Shown here piece after piece: positions 1 through 4,102 of a DNA stretch of 5,657 nucleotides. Positions within the stretch are counted from its first letter, which is position 1; each line of letters opens with the position of its first letter. The stretch is taken from positions 1-5,657 of the forward strand of contig PLQY01000052.1 of assembly GCA_003160265.1 (NCBI GenBank), given 5' to 3'. The translations under genes and the position numbers were made by a program. This stretch comes from Peptococcaceae bacterium (GTDB taxonomy: Bacteria > Bacillota > DSM-12270 > Thermacetogeniales > Thermacetogeniaceae). The notes under the pieces were generated by a model. It was not told the DNA's origin. It made no database searches and saw only the letters and a list, made by a program, of their open reading frames with translations.

Positions 1-3
1 TAA

Positions 4-38
4 GCTTCAGTGGGGGAAAAGCAATCCCCCTCTGAAGC
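4..38. repeat. Imperfect hairpin (inverted repeat) at left edge
   Basis: The arms GCTTCAGTGGGGG (4-16) and CCCCCTCTGAAGC (26-38) pair over 13 bp with a single T-T mismatch, around a 9-base loop (17-25). No T-run follows on the + strand, so it is not a good terminator in that direction. On the minus strand the downstream flank lies outside the window and cannot be judged. The right arm overlaps the first copy of the direct repeat described separately. Hairpins of this kind occur near the ends of IS200/IS605-type elements, but no transposase is visible, so that origin is only a possibility. Confidence 0.7.
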
Positions 39-84
39 CAAGACCCAGTTGAACCCCACTGAAGCCAAGACCCAGTTGAACCCC
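32..84. repeat. Two tandem copies of a 26-bp repeat
   Basis: A 26-base unit beginning CTGAAGCCAAGACCC and ending GTTGAACCCC occurs at 32-57 and, identically, at 59-84. One base separates the copies, so the period is 27. The CTGAAGC start of the first copy is also the right arm of the neighbouring hairpin. There are only two copies and no spacer, so this is not a CRISPR array. It may be a local duplication or the edge of a repeat array extending to the left. Confidence 0.85.
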
Positions 85-98
85 TATCTTAGAGGAAG

Positions 99-127
99 TG
101 GACTTCTCGCTGAATGATTGTTAAAAT
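99..127 (+). promoter_or_regulatory. Possible sigma-A promoter of the ylbF-like gene
   Basis: TGGACT (99-104, 4 of 6 matches to TTGACA) and TAAAAT (122-127, 5 of 6 to TATAAT) are separated by 17 bases. Transcription would begin near 134, just before the GGAGGTG at 141-147. That would place the upstream ATG at 114 outside the transcript, which agrees with translation from the TTG at 156. The -35 match is weak, so the call is tentative. Confidence 0.4.
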
Positions 128-140
128 ATATAAAACTAAT

Positions 141-147
141 GGAGGTG
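141..147 (+). promoter_or_regulatory. Ribosome binding site that selects a TTG start
   Basis: GGAGGTG at 141-147 lies 8 bases before TTG 156. The only upstream in-frame ATG (114) precedes this site, so the site would be inside the coding region if that ATG were used. The sequence just before 114 (ACTTCTCGCTGA) has no purine-rich binding site. The strong site therefore decides for TTG 156. Confidence 0.75.
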
Positions 148-155
148 AAACGCTG

Positions 156-536
156 TTGTCATCAATCATTGAAAAGGCACATGACCTGGGACATGCGCTT
201 TCTGAGAGTGATGAGGCAGTTGTCCTGCACGCCGCAGAGATGAATATGGAACAGGACATGGAGGCGCAGGCGCTGATCAAGGATTTTCAGGCAAGGCAGA
301 AAAACATGCAAGAAGCCGAAAAGGGAAAAAAAGAGGTCAGCGATAAAGAGTGGAACGAGTTTACCCAGATTCAGGATAAAATGAAGGAAAACACTGCGAT
401 ACGGGCCTATTTTGCAGCGGCACAAAAATTTGAGAAACTGCTCCAGGATGCCAATGCGGAGATCAATAAGGTTCTGACAGGCGGTGGCTCCTGCTCCCCT
501 TCTGAGTGCGACAGTTGCTCCCTTGATTGTAGGTAG
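156..536 (+). CDS. YlbF/YmcA-family regulator (RicF-like) with C-terminal Cys cluster
   Basis: This 126-residue protein begins SSIIEKAHDLGHALSES and is almost entirely helical and highly charged. Its layout (short N-terminal helix, an acidic AEMNMEQD stretch, then a Lys/Glu-rich helical body) is that of the YlbF/YmcA family (DUF964/Com_YlbF). In Bacillus subtilis YlbF (RicF), YmcA (RicA) and YaaT (RicT) form a cytoplasmic complex that acts on RNase Y-dependent mRNA processing and on competence, sporulation and biofilm control. That complex carries Fe-S clusters. Here the tail is Cys113-x4-Cys118-x2-Cys121-x3-Cys125, a good candidate metal or cluster ligand set. The TTG start is chosen because GGAGGTG lies 8 bases upstream; starting at ATG 114 would add 14 residues that do not resemble the family. 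No partner gene (ymcA or yaaT) is in the window. The family is fairly certain; the exact paralogue is not. Confidence 0.8.
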   Translation: MSSIIEKAHDLGHALSESDEAVVLHAAEMNMEQDMEAQALIKDFQARQKNMQEAEKGKKEVSDKEWNEFTQIQDKMKENTAIRAYFAAAQKFEKLLQDANAEINKVLTGGGSCSPSECDSCSLDCR

Positions 537-542
537 TAGCTT

Positions 543-596
543 CAAGCAAACAACTCCGGCGCCACAGCACAGGCCCTTGTCTCAAGGGCTTGCTTG
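543..596 (+). other. Hairpin after the ylbF-like gene
   Basis: GCCCTTG (573-579) and CAAGGGC (583-589) form a perfect 7-bp stem with a TCT loop. CAAGCA (543-548) and TGCTTG (591-596) can pair outside it. The hairpin lies 37 bases past the stop codon at 534-536. The following bases (TGCTTGGTGTG) are not a T-run, so this is at best a weak or factor-assisted terminator. It could instead be part of the leader of the next gene. Confidence 0.45.
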
Positions 597-675
597 GTGT
601 GTCGATCGATTTCCTGAGGTATGGGCGGTGTTCTCGGCACGGCAAGCCGGGGCAATACTGACGATAGGCGTCTGA

Positions 676-747
676 CGGGTTTTGGTGGTTCCCGGTCGGA
701 GCCGGGCTACTTGGCGCAAAAACCGCCTCTCAATACTCTGCGAGAGG
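676..747 (+). other. Structured leader upstream of the hydantoinase-family gene
   Basis: Two hairpins sit next to each other. The first has an outer stem of 676-684 with 717-725 (9 positions, one G-A mismatch) enclosing an inner stem CCCGGT/GCCGGG (691-696 with 701-706, loop CGGA). The second pairs CCTCTC (726-731) with GAGAGG (742-747). No T-run follows, so it is not an intrinsic terminator. Within the 256-base gap 537-792 I see no credible gene; the frames there give low-complexity peptides with no family resemblance. The region could be a cis-regulatory RNA, but it matches no riboswitch class I can recall. Confidence 0.4.
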
Positions 748-756
748 AAAAGCGAT

Positions 757-783
757 GCCTTCCTCCACTCAAGTTTAGAAGGT
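757..783 (+). promoter_or_regulatory. Hairpin covering the ribosome binding site of the hydantoinase-family gene
   Basis: GCCTTC (757-762) can pair with GAAGGT (778-783), five Watson-Crick pairs plus one G-U, across a 15-base loop. The right arm is the core of the ribosome binding site AGAAGGTGA that serves the ATG at 793. Pairing would hide it and could lower translation unless another structure or a ligand opens it. A 6-bp stem with a large loop is modest, so the regulatory effect is inferred. Confidence 0.35.
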
Positions 784-792
784 GAATCTCAA

Positions 793-2481
793 ATGTTGAT
801 CGGCCTGGATGTAGGCGGTACCTTCACCGATGCCGTACTGATCGATAAGGGAGCCGTAGTAAGAAAGATCAAGTTCCCCACCTACCCGGAAGATCTTTTC
901 AAGTCCTTGATGAATGCCCTGGAACCCATCCTGGAAACGGTAGCTAACCGGTCAATCCAGCGCATTGTTACCAGTACGACTCTGATCACCAATATGATCG
1001 CCACCAACAACGTCGATCCGGTAGGCCTGGTCTTGATCCCGGGGCCTGGCCGGAATCCCAGTACTTATAACTTCGAAGTCCCGCACACCTTTGTGCTGTC
1101 CGGGGCGATCAACTACCGCGGGAAGGAGATCGATTCGCTCAAGGACAGCGAGATCATCTCCTGCATCGAACAGGTCAAACAAGCCGGCCTGCGGCGGGTG
1201 GCTATTGTCGGCAAGTTTTCGCAGCGCAACAAAACCCACGAGCAAACCGTTGCCAACTTATTTGCCAAACACTGCCCTGATATTCGGCTGGTGCTCGGGC
1301 ATCAGGTCTCCAGCCAGTTGAATTTCCCCAGGCGGGTGGTGACATCCCTGCTGACCCTGGCCACCCAGGACAAGTTTCGAGACTTCTACGACCAGTTATC
1401 AACAGCCCTGTCCCAACACGGAATTGACGCTCCCCTCTATATCCTCAAGGCTGATGGGGGCACCCTGCCCTTCGAACAGGCTGTCAGGAGGCCGGTAGAG
1501 ACCATCTTCTCGGGCCCCGCCGCCAGCACCCTGGGAGTGCTGGCTCTGACCCCAGCCGGGCAAACATCGGTTGTGCTGGACGTGGGCGGCACGACCACAG
1601 ACCTGGCCCTGATCCTCTCGGGCCGGCCGCTGCTGGCTTCCAGGGGCGCAAGGATCGAACAGCGCCTTACCCAGGTCCGGGCGTTTTCGACGAAATCGGT
1701 GGCTCTGGGGGGAGACAGCATGCTCCGGGTAGATAACGGCAACCTCCAGATCCTGCCCCGCCGTGCCGGGCCTGCCTATTGCCTGGGGGGTCCGGAACCG
1801 ACACCTACCGATGCCATGCGCTACTCCGGCTTGACCGATATCGGGGATGCACAGCGCGCCAGTGAGGCAATGAAGCTGCTTGGCGGCACGCTCGACCTGT
1901 CACCCGACAAGGCCGCCAGTCTGGTACTCGATCAGATGGTCAAGCGGATCACCGGCGAGATCCAGGCCATGTTCCTGGCCTGGGAGGAGGAGCCGGCCTA
2001 CCGGATCTGGGAACTGCTGCAAAAGCAAAAGGTTAGACCCCAAAACATCGTCGGTATTGGCGGGTCCGCGCCGGCCATTCTGCCATTGCTGGGTCAGGCA
2101 ACCGGTTGCCGGACACTGGCGCCGGAGCATCACGAAGTGGCCAACGCCATCGGCGCCGCCTTAGCCAGGGTTACCCTGCGGCTCACCTTCCACTTCGATA
2201 CCGAACGAAATTATTACTTTATAGAAGAGACGGGCTTGCAGGAAAAGCTGTCCGGTCAACTATCCTCACTGGCTGATGCCGAGCAGTTCTCCATTTCCTC
2301 CATCAAGCAGGCGGGGGAGCAGTTGGGCATCGCCCCGCTGGCTGAGCCGGAACTGGTCTACAGCGAAATGTTCAATATGGTGCGAGGCTGGCAGACAACA
2401 GGCAGGCTCTATGACGTCTGCGTTCAGTTTCCACCGGGCATACAGGAAAACTGGACGGAAGGGGCTGAGCATCATGCGTAA
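793..2481 (+). CDS. Hydantoinase/oxoprolinase (HyuA-type) family protein
   Basis: This 562-residue protein belongs to the ASKHA-fold hydantoinase A/oxoprolinase family. Members use ATP to open lactam or hydantoin rings (5-oxoprolinase, N-methylhydantoinase A) or serve as subunits of acetone or acetophenone carboxylases. Visible motifs are the N-terminal phosphate loop LDVGGTFTD (residues 5-13), SGPAAS (240-245), the second phosphate loop LDVGGTTTD (262-270), ALGGDS (304-309), the adenosine motif GIGGSAP (421-427) and HEVANAIGAA (447-456). All look intact. It is shorter than typical HyuA subunits, which are roughly 650-720 residues. No HyuB gene lies beside it, so it is a stand-alone type with unknown substrate. 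ATG 793 is chosen because AGAAGGTGA precedes it and the phosphate loop begins at once; the earlier in-frame ATG at 682 would add 37 unrelated residues. Its stop overlaps the start of a decayed deacetylase-like reading frame at 2474, which suggests a former coupled operon. The family is clear; the reaction is not. Confidence 0.9.
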   Translation: MLIGLDVGGTFTDAVLIDKGAVVRKIKFPTYPEDLFKSLMNALEPILETVANRSIQRIVTSTTLITNMIATNNVDPVGLVLIPGPGRNPSTYNFEVPHTFVLSGAINYRGKEIDSLKDSEIISCIEQVKQAGLRRVAIVGKFSQRNKTHEQTVANLFAKHCPDIRLVLGHQVSSQLNFPRRVVTSLLTLATQDKFRDFYDQLSTALSQHGIDAPLYILKADGGTLPFEQAVRRPVETIFSGPAASTLGVLALTPAGQTSVVLDVGGTTTDLALILSGRPLLASRGARIEQRLTQVRAFSTKSVALGGDSMLRVDNGNLQILPRRAGPAYCLGGPEPTPTDAMRYSGLTDIGDAQRASEAMKLLGGTLDLSPDKAASLVLDQMVKRITGEIQAMFLAWEEEPAYRIWELLQKQKVRPQNIVGIGGSAPAILPLLGQATGCRTLAPEHHEVANAIGAALARVTLRLTFHFDTERNYYFIEETGLQEKLSGQLSSLADAEQFSISSIKQAGEQLGIAPLAEPELVYSEMFNMVRGWQTTGRLYDVCVQFPPGIQENWTEGAEHHA

Positions 2482-2551
2482 GACAGGACTTGTTTTCTTT
2501 CCCACTTTTGACTGAGCGATCGCCCCAACCCACCCTGAACGGGCGGCGATC
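2474..2551 (+). pseudogene. Remnant of a histone-deacetylase-family gene (in-frame TGA, 3' part lost)
   Basis: ATG 2474 overlaps the preceding stop codon (2479-2481) by 8 bases and has an AAGGGG ribosome binding site at 2459-2464, the arrangement of a translationally coupled second gene. It reads MRKTGLVFFPTFD, then TGA at 2513-2515, then AIAPTHPERAA in the same frame. From memory, AcuC/HDAC-family proteins of related Firmicutes begin with a similar FFP-FDW-PTHPER pattern, and HPE-R is conserved near the N-terminus of the wider family. The TGA sits where Trp (TGG) would be expected, a single transition. After about 2548 the likeness ends: the frame continues IMMMYNKVV and closes at 2630-2632, inside the start of the amidohydrolase gene. 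A functional deacetylase needs over 300 residues, so this is a broken remnant. Selenocysteine is unlikely because the residue is not catalytic and the rest of the protein is absent. The assignment rests on about 24 residues. Confidence 0.55.
2518..2551. repeat. Inverted repeat GATCGCC/GGCGATC
   Basis: GATCGCC (2518-2524) and GGCGATC (2545-2551) are perfect 7-bp arms separated by 20 bases. The repeat lies within the deacetylase-like remnant and just before the TATAAT box at 2561. No T-run follows, so it is not an intrinsic terminator. It may be chance symmetry in former coding sequence, or an operator for the downstream promoter. Confidence 0.4.
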
Positions 2552-2566
2552 ATGATGATGTATAAT
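2536..2566 (+). promoter_or_regulatory. Possible promoter of the amidohydrolase gene
   Basis: A perfect TATAAT occurs at 2561-2566, directly preceded by TG. The best -35 candidate is TGAACG (2536-2541), with only 3 of 6 matches and a long 19-base spacer, so any promoter here would rely on its -10 or on an activator. Transcription would start near 2573, giving a leader of about 50 bases that contains a small hairpin and the ribosome binding site. Confidence 0.45.
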
Positions 2567-2579
2567 AAGGTTGTGCGGA

Positions 2580-2602
2580 AATCATTTAAAAGCAAAATGA
2601 TT
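2580..2602 (+). repeat. Small hairpin in the amidohydrolase leader
   Basis: AATCATTT (2580-2587) and AAATGATT (2595-2602) are perfect 8-bp arms around a 7-base loop. The repeat lies between the predicted transcription start and the ribosome binding site (AGGGGG, 2605-2610). It could be an operator or a 5' mRNA hairpin; nothing further can be read from the sequence. Confidence 0.5.
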
Positions 2603-2621
2603 ACAGGGGGGAATAAAAAAA

Positions 2622-3647
2622 ATGGAAAATAAAACTCAAAGCATGTTGTCTCAAATCGGGAATCGCAATTCGATGCGAACAGTCACTCTCGAAGAACACT
2701 ACATGACACCGGCATTCATGGAAGGTCCCGGACGCCAAATCAAGCGCTCTCACATGGATGCATCGAGTAATGCCCGGCTAATCGAACAACTGTGCGATCT
2801 TGACGACCGGAGGATCGCGGAAATGGATGCTGCAAGTATTGACGTGCAGGTACTTTCGCTGAACTCTCCAGGCGTGGAGCAGCTTGATGCGACCGAGGCT
2901 GTGGAGCTTGCCCGCGATGCAAACGACCGTCTTGCAGATGCTGTGCGGCGCTACCCAAGCCGTTTCGCCGGGTTCGCCACTTTGCCGACCGCGGTTCCGG
3001 ACACAGCCGCCGATGTATTGGAGCGCATGGTACGTGAACACGGCTTCAAGGGAGCAGTGATTAACGGCCATATTCGGGGCCGCTATCTGGACGACCAGTT
3101 TTTCTGGCCGATTCTGGAACGTGCCGAGACACTCCAGGTTCCAATCTATCTCCATCCGACACAGCCTCCGCAGCCGGTGGTCGAGGCCTCCTATATAGGC
3201 AACTATGCGCCAGAGGTGACGGCCCTGCTGGCGAATGCAGCCTGGGGCTGGCATATCGAAACCGCGATCCATGTTCTTCGCCTCATTCTCAGCGGAGCAT
3301 TCGACCGGTTCCCAGGTTTGCAGTTTATTATCGGCCACATGGGCGAGGCCCTTCCTTTTATGCTGTCCAGAGTTGATCTCGTTCTGCCCACGAAAGTGAC
3401 GAAGTTGGATCGCTCGATTGGTGCTTACCTCCGCGAGAATATCCATTACACGTTCAGTGGCTTCAACTTCATGCCAACATTCTTAGACCTGTTGCTTCAA
3501 GTTGGCGCCGACCGGATTATGTTCTCAGCCGACTATCCCTATGGTTCGATGGCGCGGGCGTTTTCATTCCTGGAGCAGCTCCCGGTGAGTCCCGCCGACA
3601 AAGAGCGGATTGCACATGGCAACGCAGAACGCCTCCTTCGACTATAG
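2622..3647 (+). CDS. Amidohydrolase family protein, ACMSD/gamma-resorcylate decarboxylase-like
   Basis: This 341-residue TIM-barrel protein belongs to the Amidohydro_2 group, which includes ACMSD, gamma-resorcylate (2,6-dihydroxybenzoate) decarboxylase and 5-carboxyvanillate decarboxylase. These enzymes are metal-dependent non-oxidative decarboxylases or hydrolases. The barrel opens with LEEHYMTP (23-30), giving Glu24-x-His26, as in gamma-resorcylate decarboxylase (Glu8, His10). Other candidate metal and active-site residues are His178 in YLHPTQPP, His239 in IIGHMGE and Asp304 in FSADYP. LSLNSPGV (78-85) and WHIETAIHVLRL (210-221) also resemble that enzyme. Length and motifs are complete, with no signal peptide, so it should be cytoplasmic. 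ATG 2622 is chosen for the AGGGGG site ten bases upstream. ATG 2673 (Met18, closer to the family's usual start) has only a weak site, so the 17 extra residues may be real or not. A clear terminator follows at 3763. The substrate, probably an aromatic or cyclic carboxylate, is inferred from the family. Confidence 0.85.
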   Translation: MENKTQSMLSQIGNRNSMRTVTLEEHYMTPAFMEGPGRQIKRSHMDASSNARLIEQLCDLDDRRIAEMDAASIDVQVLSLNSPGVEQLDATEAVELARDANDRLADAVRRYPSRFAGFATLPTAVPDTAADVLERMVREHGFKGAVINGHIRGRYLDDQFFWPILERAETLQVPIYLHPTQPPQPVVEASYIGNYAPEVTALLANAAWGWHIETAIHVLRLILSGAFDRFPGLQFIIGHMGEALPFMLSRVDLVLPTKVTKLDRSIGAYLRENIHYTFSGFNFMPTFLDLLLQVGADRIMFSADYPYGSMARAFSFLEQLPVSPADKERIAHGNAERLLRL

Positions 3648-3762
3648 GCAGGTGGGTTTGATATGCGCGCCCCGATTTCAGGACGCAGGACTACCCGCTT
3701 CGTCAGGAGATAGATAAGGCGTGGTGTTAGGAGCTTTTCGGCAGTAAGGATCATAACAAATG

Positions 3763-3791
3763 AACTGGCAGAAAGTGCCGGTTATTTTTTT
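3763..3791 (+). terminator. Intrinsic terminator after the amidohydrolase gene
   Basis: AACTGGCA (3763-3770) pairs with TGCCGGTT (3776-3783) in an 8-bp stem containing one G-U pair, with a GAAAG loop. It is followed by A and seven consecutive T (3785-3791). This is a textbook rho-independent terminator. It lies about 115 bases past the amidohydrolase stop, and the bases between (3648-3762) hold no gene I can support. Confidence 0.9.
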
Positions 3792-3817
3792 CTTTGGCAG
3801 TCCTCGATCTCCTTCAT

Positions 3818-3863
3818 AAAATAAAAAAGGGCAGTCACCCCAACTGGAGGGGTGAATGCCCTT
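3818..3863 (-). terminator. Strong minus-strand intrinsic terminator (weakly bidirectional)
   Basis: AAGGGCAGTCACCCC (3827-3841) and GGGGTGAATGCCCTT (3849-3863) pair over 15 positions with one mismatch and a 7-base loop. On the minus strand the stem is followed by TTTTTTATTTT (complement of 3828-3818), the classic form. On the + strand only CACTCTTTAC follows, so termination there would be weaker. No minus-strand gene reads into it from the right, which makes its purpose unclear. Confidence 0.75.
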
Positions 3864-3877
3864 CACTCTTTACGCCC

Positions 3878-3931
3878 ACAGGAAGTGGTTCCTGTCATCG
3901 CCAACGGTGGCGTCTGGCTTCGGGATACCAT
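3878..3931. repeat. Compact hairpin pair, possibly a dispersed repeat
   Basis: Two small hairpins lie close together: ACAGGAA/TTCCTGT (3878-3884 with 3889-3895, loop GTGG) and CGCCA/TGGCG (3899-3903 with 3908-3912, loop ACGG). Read on the minus strand the block encodes MVSRSQTPPLAMTG and stops at 3863-3865. From memory, LAMTG-type peptides recur in spurious reading frames made by short dispersed repeats in many bacterial genomes, and GTCATCGC-type sequences are typical of these. The hairpins are visible directly; membership of a repeat family is inference. Confidence 0.35.
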
Positions 3932-3985
3932 ATTGTCTATGCATTTAACAGCCGTACTGTATTAAGGCAGACGGAGACATTTGCC

Positions 3986-4015
3986 GATGATAACAGATGA
4001 TAATAGATGAAGGAT
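3986..4015. repeat. Three tandem 10-bp units (GATGATAA-type)
   Basis: GATGATAACA (3986-3995), GATGATAATA (3996-4005) and the partial match GATGAAGGAT (4006-4015) lie head to tail with a 10-base period, close to one DNA turn. They sit about 90-120 bases before the start of the REC-PAS gene in an AT-rich leader. They could be a regulator site, or simple sequence of no importance. No convincing -35/-10 pair is visible between 3932 and 4090. Confidence 0.4.
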
Positions 4016-4089
4016 AAAAGACAGAACGATGTCGAAATTTATATGTTAATTGAGAAATACATTCCCTTATATCTGAATTATTGGCATAT

Positions 4090-4094
4090 GGAGG
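4090..4094 (+). promoter_or_regulatory. Ribosome binding site that fixes the start of the REC-PAS gene
   Basis: GGAGG at 4090-4094 is 8 bases before ATG 4103. The frame is open 32 codons further upstream to an ATG at 4007, immediately preceded by an in-frame TAG, but that ATG has no ribosome binding site. The receiver domain begins within four residues of ATG 4103, so 4103 is the better start. Confidence 0.85.
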
Positions 4095-4102
4095 ATAACT
4101 GT

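Larger units (their letters stand above)
3648..4102. other. Intergenic region, 455 bases, no gene supported
   Basis: From left to right this gap holds about 115 unremarkable bases, the + strand terminator, the minus-strand terminator, the hairpin pair, about 55 plain bases, the 10-bp repeats and an AT-rich leader ending in GGAGG. The longest internal + strand frame (3794-4000) runs through both arms of the terminator hairpin, lacks a ribosome binding site and resembles no protein family. Confidence 0.7.

Noticed and set aside
32..84. CRISPR array
   Set aside because: There are only two repeats, separated by one base rather than by unique spacers, and no cas gene is present.
676..725. T-box-like sequence (GGTGGTTCCCGG) in the HyuA leader
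   Set aside because: It only partly resembles the T-box AGGGTGGTACCGCG motif, there is no downstream terminator with a T-run, and the gene is not an aminoacylation or amino-acid gene.
682..792. Upstream start of the HyuA-type protein at ATG 682
   Set aside because: The extra 37 residues are Arg/Ser-rich and unlike the family, and their sequence coincides with leader hairpins. ATG 793 has a ribosome binding site and is directly followed by the phosphate loop.
2513..2515. TGA as a selenocysteine codon
   Set aside because: The frame after it encodes only a few deacetylase-like residues before unrelated sequence. The position would be Trp rather than a redox-active residue, so a nonsense change is simpler.
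2518..2551. Intrinsic terminator after the HyuA-type gene
   Set aside because: The 7-bp arms enclose a 20-base loop and no T-run follows. The sequence is better explained as deacetylase remnant coding DNA.
2778..3446. Minus-strand frame of 222 codons opposite the amidohydrolase
   Set aside because: The + strand frame carries all amidohydrolase motifs; the minus-strand frame shows no family features.
3794..4000. 68-codon + strand frame in the gap after the amidohydrolase
   Set aside because: It starts inside the terminator region, runs through both arms of a long hairpin, has no ribosome binding site and resembles no protein family.
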